A stretch of 28,938 bases of DNA from Phaeoceros laevis (Eukaryota; Anthocerotophyta; Anthocerotopsida; Notothyladales). The DNA lies in contig JBNGIQ010009143.1 of the NCBI GenBank assembly GCA_049999765.1, forward strand, positions 68,615-97,552, written 5' to 3'. Made by a program: the position numbers and the translations under genes. The notes beneath the pieces are model-generated. The model did not search any database. It was not told the origin of the DNA and saw nothing but the letters and a program-made list of their open reading frames with translations. Shown here in pieces: positions 10,404 through 21,232 of this stretch (position 1 is the stretch's first letter; every line of letters starts with the position of its first letter).

Positions 10404-10763
10404 AAGAGACAAGTTGTTTTTGTCCCCTCGGGGACATCCAAGTGGTTGGGACTTGGGCCTTCCAAAGTGAAGACCCGGGTTCCATCCCGTAGTGTTTCTT
10501 GACCAAAAAATTAGGGTTCAATCCAGTAGTGTTTCTCGACAAAAAATCAGGGCTCAATCCCGTAGTGTTTCTCGACAAAAAATCAGGGTTCAATCCCGTA
10601 GTGTTCCTCGACCAAAAATCAGCGAGACCAACGCCGTTGCTCCGGCGTTGCTTCTGAGCAAGAAGTGCTACTAATCTAGTAGCATTGTAACACCCTAGCT
10701 CCATGATTGTGGAGCTTTGATATATAAAGAAGCGTGCCATTGTCGCTAAAAAAAAGAGACAAG
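10404..10763 (+). mobile_element. tRNA-derived SINE with target-site duplications
   Basis: The direct repeat AAGAGACAAG occurs at 10404-10413 and 10754-10763. Between them is a 340-bp insertion. Its 5' part resembles a tRNA: an A-box-like CAAGTGGTTGG (10438-10449), an anticodon-arm-like GGGCCTTCCAAAGTG, and a T-arm/B-box-like GGGTTCCATCCC (10477-10488). Four B-box-bearing tandem units follow, then a body with a TATATAAAG motif (about 10721) and a short A-run (10748-10753) joining the right duplication. Head, A-tail and duplication together are the hallmarks of a polymerase III retroposon moved by a LINE. I cannot name the SINE family. Confidence 0.75.
10477..10621 (+). repeat. 36-bp tandem repeat carrying the SINE B box, four copies
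   Basis: Units are 10477-10513 (37 bp), 10514-10549, 10550-10585 and 10586-10621 (36 bp each). Each begins with a B-box-like word: GGGTTCCATCCC, GGGTTCAATCCA, GGGCTCAATCCC, GGGTTCAATCCC. Each continues with GTAGTGTTTCTCGAC and an A-run. Units 2 to 4 are nearly identical, so the expansion is recent relative to the element. Confidence 0.9.
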
Positions 10764-10782
10764 GGATGTAGCATGATGTGCT

Positions 10783-11026
10783 GTACCGCTTTTCTTCAAC
10801 TTAGCAGTACCGGTGCTAGGCAGAACCCACCACTGTAAGGCACTTCGATAAAGTACTCATACTCAAGCCGAAAACATGCCAAAGTGGCTCATTACAAAGA
10901 GCTCAACTAACCAAACAAGGCCACGCAATCAGAATTAAAAAATGATTTTTGGTGGCTCCGTAGTGCCCGTAGATGTGCCAATCTAACATCTAACGCGGCT
11001 GACTGCTGATGAAAGAAAAGCGGTAC
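10783..11026. repeat. inverted-repeat-bounded segment, weak MITE candidate
   Basis: GTACCGCTTTTCTT (10783-10796) has its exact reverse complement at 11013-11026. Similarity continues inward for a few bases only. I see no convincing target-site duplication and no coding sequence inside. Confidence 0.35.
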
Positions 11027-11597
11027 ACCTGATTGCGCTACGCCCACAAGCTGTTTTTTTCAGTTGATATCTCTTTCACTGCTGCTCTACTGTCCAAAAT
11101 TTGATGAGGACGATTCCCTTGTAGCTTGGGCACTCATTCTTTGATGTTGTTACATTACACGCACCATGGACTGAATCGCCACATGCAAGGACAACACCAG
11201 GACCCAACCTTCGTGGCTTCCTGCGCACTTCTGATTTTCACGATTAGCTGATGGGTCATACACACATTTTTTGACCTGCCGGGAACCATGCATACAACAG
11301 AACCACAAAAGCGGTCAACATCGTGTTTTCCTGCTGGCCTTGAAATGATCAAGCATGCTTAACCAATGTCAGGACCCTGTATCAGGGCAATATCTTTGTA
11401 CATATCATTTGGTTTTTAAACCGTATGTATGTACCAGGAACACACCTCCTTCCTGAGCACCGAAGTTGTCCAGCAACAACCATCCACCAGCACCGTCAGT
11501 ATTGGTGGCATCCCGAGGGGGGGGGGACAAAGCCACGCTCCCATTCCCATGCCCAGAAGGCTTTGTTAATTTTGCACTGCGGTATAATCCGCCCGGC
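11027..11597. other. no gene recognised
   Basis: No supported coding frame. The right part (11405-11597) may hold decayed 3' sequence of the minus-strand integrase gene: GRRRPGGLY-like residues occur in a shifted frame and there is an 11-G run at 11516-11526. Confidence 0.35.
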
Positions 11598-11807
11598 CTA
11601 CGTCTGCCGCCTAATTGTGTGATTGTTCCACTGCTCAACGAACTAAGCCAGATCTGCCTCCATCTCTGCCCAAAAGGCTGTGTGCAAGCTTTGCAAGTGC
11701 CAGGGGTTGGAGCCATCCAACCACCTTTCCGCAACCAGATCCTCGAACACCGTTTTGAAGAAGTTCCCCCAGCTCCTCCGCATGTATCGCCACCACAGTT
11801 CGATGCG

Positions 11808-11980
11808 CTGCAACACGATAGCCCAAGCACACCATTAGTCCAAGTGTGCCACTGAGTGCAAGGCNNNNNNNNNNNNNNNNNNNNNNNNNNNNNNNNNNNN
11901 NNNNNNNNNNNNNNNNNNNNNNNNNNNNNNNNNNNNNNNNNNNNNNNNNNNNNNNNNNNNNNNNGATGGCGAGCTCATAC
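11808..11980 (-). other. putative GT-AG intron inside the integrase catalytic domain
   Basis: Minus-strand exon ...CATAATCAA is followed by GTATGAGC (donor, 11980 downwards). After the gap, CTAAT (branch-point candidate, 11834-11838) and TTGCAG (11813-11808) precede CGCATCGAA. Removing it joins HNQ to RIE in frame, restoring the family's contiguous NQRIE block. The stated 173 bp includes 100 N of nominal length, so true intron length is unknown. Confidence 0.72.
11865..11964. other. assembly gap, 100 N
   Basis: Exactly 100 N, the usual placeholder for a gap of unknown size. It lies inside the putative integrase intron. Confidence 0.98.
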
Positions 11981-12837
11981 TTGATTATGAGTGGATGCTC
12001 CTTTGATATACGGCCGAGGAATAGCATGCCCCATGTAGTCCTGGATGTCCTGCTGAACTAGAACATGAGACGTCGCACCGTCAGAGCGGATCCTAAGTGG
12101 CCTGCCCCATTTTTCCACAGCTTCCATGTAAGCAGCATATAGAGTCTCCTTCCACTGGTTCTTGCAGAGCTTTGCCCACATTACAAATCTGGTACCACCG
12201 TCTATTGCAGCGTGAACCCTGAAACCGAATATGTACAGCTTATCCCACGAATCCATGAGCCAATTAACCATAGGCTTTGTGACTGAATAAGCTGCACGTC
12301 GAGTTCTTCTAGCATCTCTTAGGAACACCATCTGTGGTTGCATCAGATGCAAAACCCGAGCAACCTGCCGTCTTCCCACACGCAGGCCACGGTTGGACAG
12401 AAGGTGCCAAATTACCCTCATTCCCCAGAAAGCCATGCTCAGTCCATTGGGACAGCCATCAGGATGATGAAAATCAGTGCAAGGCCACTGACTTTAACCC
12501 GCACACCCCGCCAGTATGGATGTTCTGCCATCCACGCAGACAGTGTGTGCTGGTGGACCCTAAGGTCGGCTGCAATGGCCTCAAAATACTCCCACGATTG
12601 AGCCTGGCACGCACCATTGCATGCACCTCCGAGAGACATTCCTCCCTATCAGTCGGCATCTCCAGGTGCCACGGTGATGGCTGCGACAGAAGAAGTCATT
12701 GTGAATGTGCTCCCGCTTCTCAGTCAGCCGGTAGAGATGGCAATGGGCGAAAAAGTTTGTTGTTTGTTGGCTTGTGGAAGGCCTCGGGCCAGAGTAGGGG
12801 GGCAGGGCCTTGGTTTGAAACTGGGATGAGAGGGGAT

Positions 12838-12890
12838 GCATGCATCGATGGATGCGTAGGATGGATGCATGGATGGATGGATGCATGATG
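12838..12890. repeat. GGAT/GCAT-rich short tandem repeat
   Basis: A run of GATGGATGCATGG-type words with several CATGCAT copies. Simple-sequence repeat upstream of COG5. Confidence 0.75.
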
Positions 12891-12899
12891 ACATGCAAT

Positions 12900-13274
12900 A
12901 GAGCGTACAGGGAACGTACCGGTAACTAGGCCACGTCGGAGACCTAAAAAGTGCCGCGTAAGCGATGGGCTGATGCGAGACAGCCGAGTTCGAACCATGT
13001 AACAGCCGAGGTCGGCGCAAAGCGCGGGCCGCAAAAACGTTTCGCCTGCGCGTCAACGAAAAAAGTGGCGATACTACTGATTTTGCAAACTGGCCAAATG
13101 GTATGCCATATTTGGGGGGTTTCTCGTGTCGACTGAAGCTCTCATGCCGAGCGGGTTGGCCGTGGGAAGACGCTGTGGTTCAGGATGCGGTAGGGGCCTC
13201 CGTGTGATGGCGACAGCAACGAAGTTGTTGGATCCCGTTCGGACAATTCTCTTCGAGAAACGATTCTAAGTGCC
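12900..13274 (+). promoter_or_regulatory. upstream region of COG5
   Basis: Non-coding DNA between the integrase relic and the COG5 start. It must hold the 5' UTR and core promoter. No clear TATA box is visible, as is common for housekeeping plant genes. The start context GTGCCATGG at 13275 is good for translation. Confidence 0.4.
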
Positions 13275-16129
13275 ATGGCAGCAGCTCTGAGCTTGCCAAG
13301 ATCGGCAAGCTCAATTCATCGAGCCTCTCCTGGCCAATCGCCGCGGTTACAGCACCTGCATAGCCTCAGATCGGGTCTGTCATTTCACTACGAGAAGGAT
13401 GCGTCAGCTTCTTTCAATGGACTGGATGGTGGAGAAGAGTCCGTGGAAGCTACTTCTCGAGTTGCCGTTGAGGAGTTTGAGCAGGACTCGGTTTTCTCTA
13501 ATTTTCTATCGGACGACTTTAATGCAACGCGGTTTGCAAGCAATGCTTTGAGCAGTGGATCTGCTGCAGCTTCGTCGGAAAAACTAGAGGAGGGCATCCA
13601 GCTCCTTGAAAAGCAGCTGAGAAGTGAGGTCTTTCTGAGACATGGCGATCTGCTGAAACAGCTGTCCAGTTTGAAAGAGACGGAGAGTGTGCTAGCAGTG
13701 GTCCGATCTGGAGTTGACAGTCTGCAAACGTCGGTTGCCAGAGTTAGGTTTGAAGTCGCAGAGCCGTACAAGTCGATAAAGGCCAAGTCGAGGCAGACTG
13801 CAGCCCTGCATGAGACAGTGGAGCTTCTGAGGTCGGTAACTCGGGCGCTGAAGCAAATAGAGAAGTTGAGGGACATTATTGAAGCACCCGAGGCGTCCAA
13901 GATCGACCTGTCTAAAGCAGCCCAGCTTTTCAGCGAGGTGGAGATGCTTAGAAGAGGAGCTGATCTGTTTGGCGTTGACGTCATAGATGAACAGGTTTGC
14001 TGGCTCTTAGAGGTTGGTAATCGCATACGAAGTGAGGCCATGAACGGACTAGAACGTGGAATGGAGTCTTTGAATCAAGCAGAAGTAGGAAGTGTCCTAC
14101 AAGTGTACTACAATATGGGAGAGCTCAAATCAACTGTTGAGTATCTGATTGGCAAATACAGAGCCCAAGGGGGGCGAAGCGTTGGTGCTGCCTTGGACAT
14201 GAAGGTAATTTCCGCTAGTGTAGGGTCTCTTGGAGGCCCCGGTGGCACTCAGAGAACCGGCACGCCTCAGCTTGGTGGGACGGTCAGAGCACGAGATGAA
14301 CTCTGGCTGCGAATGAGTACTTGCATGGACCAGTTATATTCATTACTGTTAGCGGTTTGGCACCTACAGCGTGTCTTGTCCAAGAAACGAGATCCCATTT
14401 CTCATATAGGCTTCCTGGAGGAAGTTGTCCAGGTGAGCCCTTTTTAACATCTTCACTGGTTGATAGATGCTTTTGGACAGTGGGATGAGTTGCTGCCTTT
14501 CGTGTGCAAGATCTCCGACAATGAGCATGTAGCAACTTGACGCCTGAGTAACTTGAGTGGCTCTTCACCTGTGTTCCCGTGTCAGGCGGGTGAAGCTATG
14601 CTCACTGAACGACTCTGGGAAGGGCTGGTTAGATCTTTTTCAACCCAGATGAAGTCTGCGTTCACTGCGTCAAGCTTCATCAAGGAAACTTTTGTCCTTG
14701 GCTTCCCCAGACTACTCGGACTGGTTAATAGCTTGCTTGAAAGGCTGCTACACGTTCCAGATGTCAAAGGTGTATCAGCAGTCATAAAACCGCAAGAGAG
14801 GGACCAACTGATTGCAGCCTTGGAACCTTTTCAGACTGCTTATCTGGCTCGTTGCTTAACACGTCTAACGGACCTGGTGAATGCAATGTTCCCACTTGCC
14901 GTCCGAGGCAGCATTCCAACACAAGAACAAGTATTGCGCCTCCTGTCTCGTGTTCACGAAGAAGTTGAGGCTGTGATACCAGACGAGAGGCTGACCCTTC
15001 TTGTTTTGCGAGAAGTTGGAAAAGTGCTGCAGTTGTTTGCTGAAAAGTCAGAATATCAGGTGATGCAAGGGAAACGCAGCTCTCGTGCAAAAAGATGTGC
15101 CAACATCTTGAAGATCATTCTTCGTTGCAACTGCTCCTAACCGTCGTTCCTGTCCTGACTTACTGTTGTTCTCATTTGCAGGTTTCAACAGTGTTTGACT
15201 CAAAGCAGGTGACTGGCGCTGCAAATTCTTTGCAGCTTAGGAACTTCACATTATGTCTCCAGCTACAGGAGGTCCACTCTCGTCTTACTGCTGTGCTGCC
15301 CAGCTTACCCCCTGGCGCCCCAGAAGTCCTTTCTCCTGCTTTAGGCGCAGTTGATACAGTAGCTGTTGAGTCCGTAACACCTCTCTTCAAGGCTATGGTC
15401 GAAAGATTGGAAAGTATTATTCTTCAAATACACGAGCAGGATTTTGGTCCGACATCCGTGGACAAGGATTCCAGAGGCAGCACTTCCAGCTACATGGAGG
15501 AGTTTCAAAGAACTGTCATTTTGTTTCGAAATGAATTTCTTTGCAAGTTGCTTCCTGGATCATTGTCAACAACTTACTCTGCAGTATCTGGAGAGTCAAT
15601 CTGTGCAGGGCTGGCTCGAAAAATGTCATCTCGAGTGTTACTTTTTTTTGTGCGACACGCAGCATTGGTAAGGCCCTTGTCGGAGGATGGGAAGCTTAGG
15701 CTGGCACGAGATATGGCGGAACTGGAATTAGTTGTTGGCCAGAACCTGTGTCCTGTAGAGCAGCTTGGCTCACCTTACCGAGCTTTGCGGGCTTTCAAGC
15801 CCTTTATTTTCCTGGAGACGGCTCAACTCGGTAACAGTCCCCTTTTGCAAGAGCTTCCTCCTAGTGCTGTTCTTCATCATCTGTACTCCCGAGCACCTGA
15901 GGAGTTAGAATCTCCAATGAAGCAGATGAGGCTCACTCCTGCTCTGTATTCGATGTGGTTGGATTCACACGGAGAGGAAGCAGCCTGGAAGAATATCAAG
16001 CTTACCTTGGATAACTTCTCGGCCAAAGTCAGAACCAGGGGTGATAAAGAGTTCCCTCCAGTGTATCCTCTCATGCTTGAACTTGGGAAATCATTGTTAC
16101 AGAGGAATATGGAAAGAAGGAACAGATAA
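13275..16129 (+). CDS. COG5: conserved oligomeric Golgi complex subunit 5
   Basis: COG5 is a subunit of the eight-protein COG tether, which acts at the Golgi in retrograde transport of glycosylation enzymes. Three exons: 13275-14432, 14586-15059, 15182-16129. Both introns are GT-AG and phase 0 (153 and 122 bp); the spliced protein is 859 residues, close to plant COG5 (about 830). Landmarks: FLSDDFNATRFASNAL, then EKLEEGIQLLEKQLRSEV and the coiled-coil N-terminal domain (about residues 100-220); GMESLNQAEVGSVLQVYYN; AVWHLQRVLSKKRDP ending exon 1; QMKSAFTASSFIKE and LTLLVLREVGK in exon 2; LRNFTLC, VTPLFKAM, ASYMEE-like SSYMEEF, HAALVRPLSE, FPPVYPLMLELG in exon 3. The first 40 residues are Ser-rich and variable. 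No frameshift or missing splice site is seen, so the gene appears functional. Confidence 0.96.
14433..14585 (+). other. COG5: COG5 intron 1
   Basis: Donor CAG|GTGAGC and acceptor GTGTCAG|GCG. Removal keeps phase 0 and joins EEVVQ to AGEAMLTERLW, colinear with plant COG5. Confidence 0.93.
15060..15181 (+). other. COG5: COG5 intron 2
   Basis: Donor CAG|GTGATG and pyrimidine-rich acceptor CATTTGCAG|GTTTC. Removal keeps phase 0 and joins EKSEYQ to VSTVFDSKQV. Confidence 0.93.
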
Positions 16130-16272
16130 ACTTCGAACATTTCCAGTGGTCCGGCTACTTTTAGGGAGGTGCCTAATAGCAAAATTGCAAAAACTTCGCA
16201 GATTGCATACTTCCGCCAGTACTCTGGAACAGACAAATATTCCCACAGATTGCACATTGGTAGGTAGTCCGT
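16130..16272. other. convergent 3' intergenic region, COG5 and typA
   Basis: The 143 bp between two stop codons on opposite strands must hold both 3' ends or allow overlapping 3' UTRs. No canonical AATAAA is seen. Confidence 0.5.
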
Positions 16273-19200
16273 TCAATGTTTAATATTTCTACGGCTGCTC
16301 CTCCTTTTTGATGAGTCCAATGTTCTCTTCCGTAAGCGTATAGCCTTGGGTGTAACCTGGGAAACGAAAATAGCTCATCAGTAGAGACCGATAAAGGCGT
16401 CTAGAATGCATCCAAAAGAAAGGAATCTAGAAAACGCACAAGCGAGAAAGGAAAAAAACGAGCAGCGGATGTGTTTGTTTCACCTCAATAAGCTCATCAG
16501 CGGCAACATAGCCGATCGCCTCCTCTAGCGACATCTACACGGAACAACGTTCTCTGAGTCAACAAACTCAAGATTCAAGTCTTCACTGGCCACATTTCCT
16601 GTTCGAGCCAGAGATAAAGATGTACCAGTCGAGGTGGGGTTAATTTGACATTCTCATCCTTGCTTGCAGCACGAACATTCGTCAGCTGCTTCGTGCGAAC
16701 AGGATTCACCTGCTCGGTATAAAAACCACAGCATCAGTTGTCCAGACAGCTAAGATGATACAGTACTATGTACTTATTCCCTGTGGATTAAGAGCCAGAT
16801 CTCAAGAAGGGCCAAATCACAAACCTCCAAATCATGTTCTCGGGTGTGCTCTCCAATAATCATCCCATCGTATGCCTGCAGGGCCACAACGATCACAAAA
16901 AGCAACTCAGTGGCACGGTTGGAAACATACAGCATAAAGAGCATCCGAACAAGCTGCAAAAACATGATATGGTCAACCAAGCCTGGACGAGACCTCCATT
17001 CCAGGCTCCACGAACAAAATACCCCGAGCCTCTAAACTTGTAAGCGCATGTGCTGTAATCTTTCCTGCTGCCATCGAAACCTGGCAGGGACGAGTATATA
17101 CTTAAGATACAGCCCATCTGAAGTTTGATGTGCTTTGAGGCATGAGTCACATTTCGTGAAGCCTTACCAGTACGCCCTTTCTAACGTTTCCCAAGGGACC
17201 ACGATAGTCCTGATAGGCTGTATATGGCAACAGAGAGTTGATAAGCACGACCAACTACTATATAGCAAACAATGCAAATTTGAAGACAAAATCTAACACA
17301 AATTTGCAGTGAAAGTTTGGCACCATACCAAAAAATGCCCTGTGCATCAATCCCGTCCCATGCGTGTCTGTACTGAAAACACTGCGATACCCTACTAATC
17401 CCCTGGATATCCAAGTCATTTGAATTGGTCAGTCTTCTGGAGCACCTTATTCTCATTAGTGAACAAGCTCTGATAGAATTATTTAGGATAATTCCCAGAT
17501 TCTGAGTATGCGCACAAGGCTACCAGGCCAACCTTGAAGGACAGGTGAACGAGAGGCGTGTTCTGCCAACAGCATCTGGACATGGGCCCATATCTAGTAA
17601 CTCTGCACGTCGATGCGACAATGCCTCGACAACCAAACCAGCATGCTCATCATTCACCTGCAATATAGGGTTTATCGTTTTGACAAGAAAGAAAAGCTCA
17701 CTCAAGACATGATCCAGGTAGATAGACACTTGAGGAGGACAGAAAGCTACTCCAATTGAACTACACAGGGGTAGCTACTGAATACAGAACGACATATATA
17801 GGGGCTAGTGTACAATATTCGGACATCATACCTCAATAAAGACTTCTTCAATAGGCTCCAGTTTCCTGCCATCCTCAGTTTTATACCTGGAGACACACAG
17901 GAGCAACCCACATTTTAGACTGACAACAAGTCTACATCGGGACCCCACCACCAAACCCTTCAACCACGACCACTTACATCACTGCAGGGGGTGAAACTGA
18001 TAGCTCAAAACCTTCACGGCGCATGTTTTCAATGAGAATGCCTAGAAAACCGTTTGATTAGTCATGTAACCACACCTTCAATGGCCTTTGATCAAGACAT
18101 GGCTCTCCAGAATTACCAAGCTGAAGTTCACCGCGGCCCTGAACTTCGTAAGCATCCTGCCCAGTTGTTGTTGAAACATGAATCGACTGGTTGCTCTCAG
18201 CTTCTGCTGTCACCCTTTCGCCAATTTTTGGGCCTGTCAACTTCGCCAATTATGACAAAATGAATCACTACTGTACATGCCCATCTTCTGAAGCGTGACT
18301 TGGAGCTAACGAAGATTTTAAGTAAACTGAAGGTTTTAAGGGGTGAGATTTGCCCAGGCTGTCAAATATATCCACTGGCACCGGCAAAACACAATCTGAC
18401 AAGTAATTACTTGAGATCCATCTCGCCCCCCCAATGGAGAATCATTGACAGAGAAACTCATACAAATGGTGGGAGGGTCCATGGCTGCAGCTGGGAGGGC
18501 TTCCAGAACCTGTAAGGCATGTTATCAGACATAAACTACTGCTCCATCTAAATACACCATCGGGCGTCAGAACAGAGGGTACTGCAGCGATCACCTCAAC
18601 ACTAGCGACTGTGTGCCCAATAACAGGCTGACTTAGCCCTGCTACAGAGACAATATCGCCTGCACCTGCTGAATCAACCAAGACAGTAGTGGTGCCCTTC
18701 CTCTTCATTAACTTTGTCACCTGTCAGCACAATCCACCTTGTAAACTCTAACAAGTAGATAAGGACTCCAACAACCTTGCTCGTAAGATAGCACATTGAA
18801 TCCGCATTCACGGTTCACCTTCCCTGCATCAAAAGCTTCCGAATGAGAGTTCCTCTCACGGAGGGCATGAATGCGATCATTTACTCTCACAACCCCAGAA
18901 GCAATCCGGCCAGTTACTATCCGACCCAGGTATGAGTCACGCTCCATCATTGATACCTGTGCAAAAGCACATCAGCACCAGTAACATACAATGCTTGACC
19001 TGACTAAAGTTTGGAGACCTGCAGTAATTGCAGCAAGCACATGTGGTCTTCTCCACATGAGCTGCACGAAGTCAGAAACTACACAGGAATATTCTACCTT
19101 TATGATTCAATCATTTAACTATGTGCACAGCCTCCAACAGTTTATACGCACCAACATCTGAAACGGAGAAAATAGATTGCCTTTTGGTGGAGGAACATGT

Positions 19201-20753
19201 TTGATGATGGCATCAAGGAGAGGGCCCATACTTCTTTCACCTGTAAAGCCTTTTGAAAAAGTAGGAGATGCCCAACCCTCTTTTGCAGAAGCATATAGTA
19301 CTGGAAATTCAAGCTGGTCCTCTGCACCAATGGCAACAGCCTGAACTAGTTGGTCAGCTAGGCTTAGTAAAGCAATTGGCCCGAGCAACACAAAAACCAC
19401 CACTTCTACACAGACAAAGATTCAGGAACAAAGAATGCACATGACACGGCCAATCTAGCACATGTGTGGACCTACATGATGTTAAAGGCTTTGTGTACCT
19501 GTAGCACCGAGATTTGCAAATAAATCAAAAATCATGCTTTCAACCTCTCCACATCTCTCCTCCGTAACTACCCACAAACGATTCCACACAGAGATCAGCA
19601 GGTATTCCAATGCGTGCACAAGTGTCATGCAGATCCAACCGGCCAGCAATGAGGACCAGAAGACAAGAGAGAAAAGGCAAGCTCAGAGAGGACAAGCGAG
19701 CTCAAATCACAAACCAGAAGGACGGTCCACTTTGTTGAGAAGAAGCAGGGGTCGGAGACCCCTACTCAATGCTTTTGCGACCACAAACTTGGTCTGAGCT
19801 AGAGGCCCCTCACCAGCATCCACCACCAAAACAGCCCCTTCCACCATCCCCACTACCCTTTCCACCTAGAGAAAGAGGGTGATGTTGCTGAGTTAGCCAC
19901 CTAGCCTGGAGGTGAATTCGGACCACAGGTAAGCAATCTCCTAATGGTGAACAGACAAGCCAAAAATCACCTCCCCACCAAAGTCGGCATGGCCTGGAGT
20001 ATCCATCACATTCAACTCAACTCCTTCCCACGTCATGGAGGTGTACTGCAGTCATCAAATTGATTTTTTTCTTAAACCTTTTCCCCTTCCAATTTCTGAT
20101 CTTAAGCCACTGCAAGCGGGCAGGCAGAATTGCTAGGGAGTTGCTGGGAATGTATACAAAAATTGAAGTGGGACGTCTGAGACCCCTCATACGCTATGGA
20201 ACAGGAATCACAGACTACCAACTCAGTCAATTCAAGTAACAGGTATAGACAGAAGTTTCTTGCAACCAACATCTTGCTAGCATACGGGAAGAACAGAGCT
20301 GTGAACAGTCATACAGACTTTGGAAGCAATGGTGATTCCACGCTCCCGCTCAAGTGTGATAGAGTCCATAGCACGTTCCTGGGAGAATAATGCTCCACAC
20401 TCCTTGAGCAGCCTGTCCAGTAATGTTGTCTTCCCGTGATCTACGTGGGCTATAACCGCAACGTTTCTAATGGAAGATGGGGCGACCACAGCCTCAACTG
20501 GCTCTGACATTTCGGATGTTGCCGATGAGAAATTGCGGCACATCACCCATCTGGAATACCTCGGATAGACTGGAGGGTCCGTCCCCACACAGCCCAAAAA
20601 TTTCCACTCTGCTGCCACTAAATACAGCTTTCGCGCGAAGGTCCAAGTCCATGGGCTCCCAGAAGCCGGCATGCTGCGGAATTGACTGGGCGGTCCTAGT
20701 TTACTTCTGCCAGGCCAGCTAACAACAAGGACAGCACCTATGCGTGCCTGCAA
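16273..20753 (-). CDS. typA: TypA/BipA-like translational GTPase, organelle-type, 19 exons
   Basis: Ribosome-associated GTPase of the TypA/BipA family. Exons (minus): 20753-20319, 20045-19971, 19865-19715, 19567-19499, 19321-19152, 18956-18819, 18720-18595, 18509-18411, 18240-18117, 18041-17978, 17886-17832, 17657-17533, 17402-17329, 17217-17168, 17080-16994, 16875-16825, 16709-16626, 16534-16484, 16356-16273. All junctions are GT-AG and in phase: 2112 nt, 703 residues. G1 [10 protein letters not shown]2 RGITI, G3 [12 protein letters not shown]4 NKVD, G5 ASAKEGW; then domain II (SGVVRVNDR), the EF-G-like block QGRGELQLG, and the BipA C-terminal domain ([18 protein letters not shown]). It follows the Arabidopsis At2g31060 type (EMB2785, from memory) rather than chloroplast SVR3. 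About 90 residues before G1, Arg/Ser-rich with few acids, suit a mitochondrial or plastid presequence. Internal Met codons (RSMPAS, WVMCRN) could be the true start. Confidence 0.94.
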
Positions 20754-21232
20754 TCACCCGCCCCTCCTACTAGGGCTCCAAGGTGAAGAGTTCGGCTTCT
20801 ACCTTCAGCTGAACTGTGAAGGGACACATTCCGCAGTTAGAGTTCTGTGAAGAAGGAAGAACCCCCCTGCTGCCTGTCTACGGAGTTCGTCGTAGAGTTC
20901 AGTCTCACGAGCTAGCAGTGGGCCCCACAGGCTACCATCCGGTGGCCTTCTTCGCCCCTAAATACGCTTGGGCAACACCGGCTACAGGGGTGCACCCACC
21001 GGCTCCCGCATTCGCATGCCGGCTCTCCCTTCCTCCAATGGGCATAAGCCGATCGCTGCATGCCCAGATGCCGAAGCACATCGGCATGCGGCGTGATCAT
21101 GTCGCGTCTCACGTGGCATACATGCAAGCAGGCAAGAGATAGAAAGGAAAGCCAAATTTGCTGTTAAAGAAAAGCATGGAGACATTACCCCGCGATAGAT
21201 GGAGACACCCGAGTTAACCATTAACTCTTAAG
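20754..21232 (-). promoter_or_regulatory. upstream region of typA
   Basis: Non-coding DNA on the 5' side of typA, presumably with its 5' UTR and promoter. Words GAGTTCGG and GTAGAGTTC near 20787 and 20890 recur in the palindrome at 21233-21264. Open frames here are short and have no domain. Confidence 0.4.

Larger units (their letters stand above)
11598..12659 (-). pseudogene. DDE integrase-core gene (transposase-like), intron-split and decayed
   Basis: On the minus strand the order is: a helix-rich N-terminus (HAMVRARLNRG, then one frame over SWEYFEAIAADLRVHQHTL); GMRVIWHLLSNRGLRV; RRAAYSV; WLMDSWDKLYIFGFRVHAAI with the first catalytic Asp (codon 12251-12253); RIRSDGATSHV with the second Asp (12080-12082); STHNQ at 11981; then after an intron RIELWWRYMRRSW with the catalytic Glu (11799-11801), and VEQWNNHTIRRQT to a stop at 11598. 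This matches eukaryotic integrase-core proteins whose conserved block reads NQRIE..W. Defects are one TAG in the C-terminal part (11643-11645) and at least two N-terminal frameshifts. All three catalytic residues survive, so recent decay or sequencing error near the gap are both possible. Confidence 0.75.

Noticed and set aside
10477-10621. CRISPR-like array of 36-bp repeats
   Set aside because: Units are contiguous with no unique spacers, and the context is a plant SINE.
10719-10728. TATATAAAG as a core promoter for a gene
   Set aside because: It lies inside the SINE body and no gene begins downstream.
11405-11830. 141-codon minus-strand frame, Gly/Trp/Cys-rich
   Set aside because: Another frame of the same strand gives RIELWW and VEQWNNH, the true integrase continuation; this frame is mostly a shadow, apart from a possible shifted tail.
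12334-12888. 184-codon plus-strand frame
   Set aside because: It runs antisense to the integrase relic, which has clear family motifs on the other strand, and its end is the GGAT simple repeat.
13388-14041. 217-codon open frame on the minus strand inside COG5
   Set aside because: It is the antisense shadow of COG5 exon 1: Ser/Leu-rich composition mirrors the sense codons and no domain is present.
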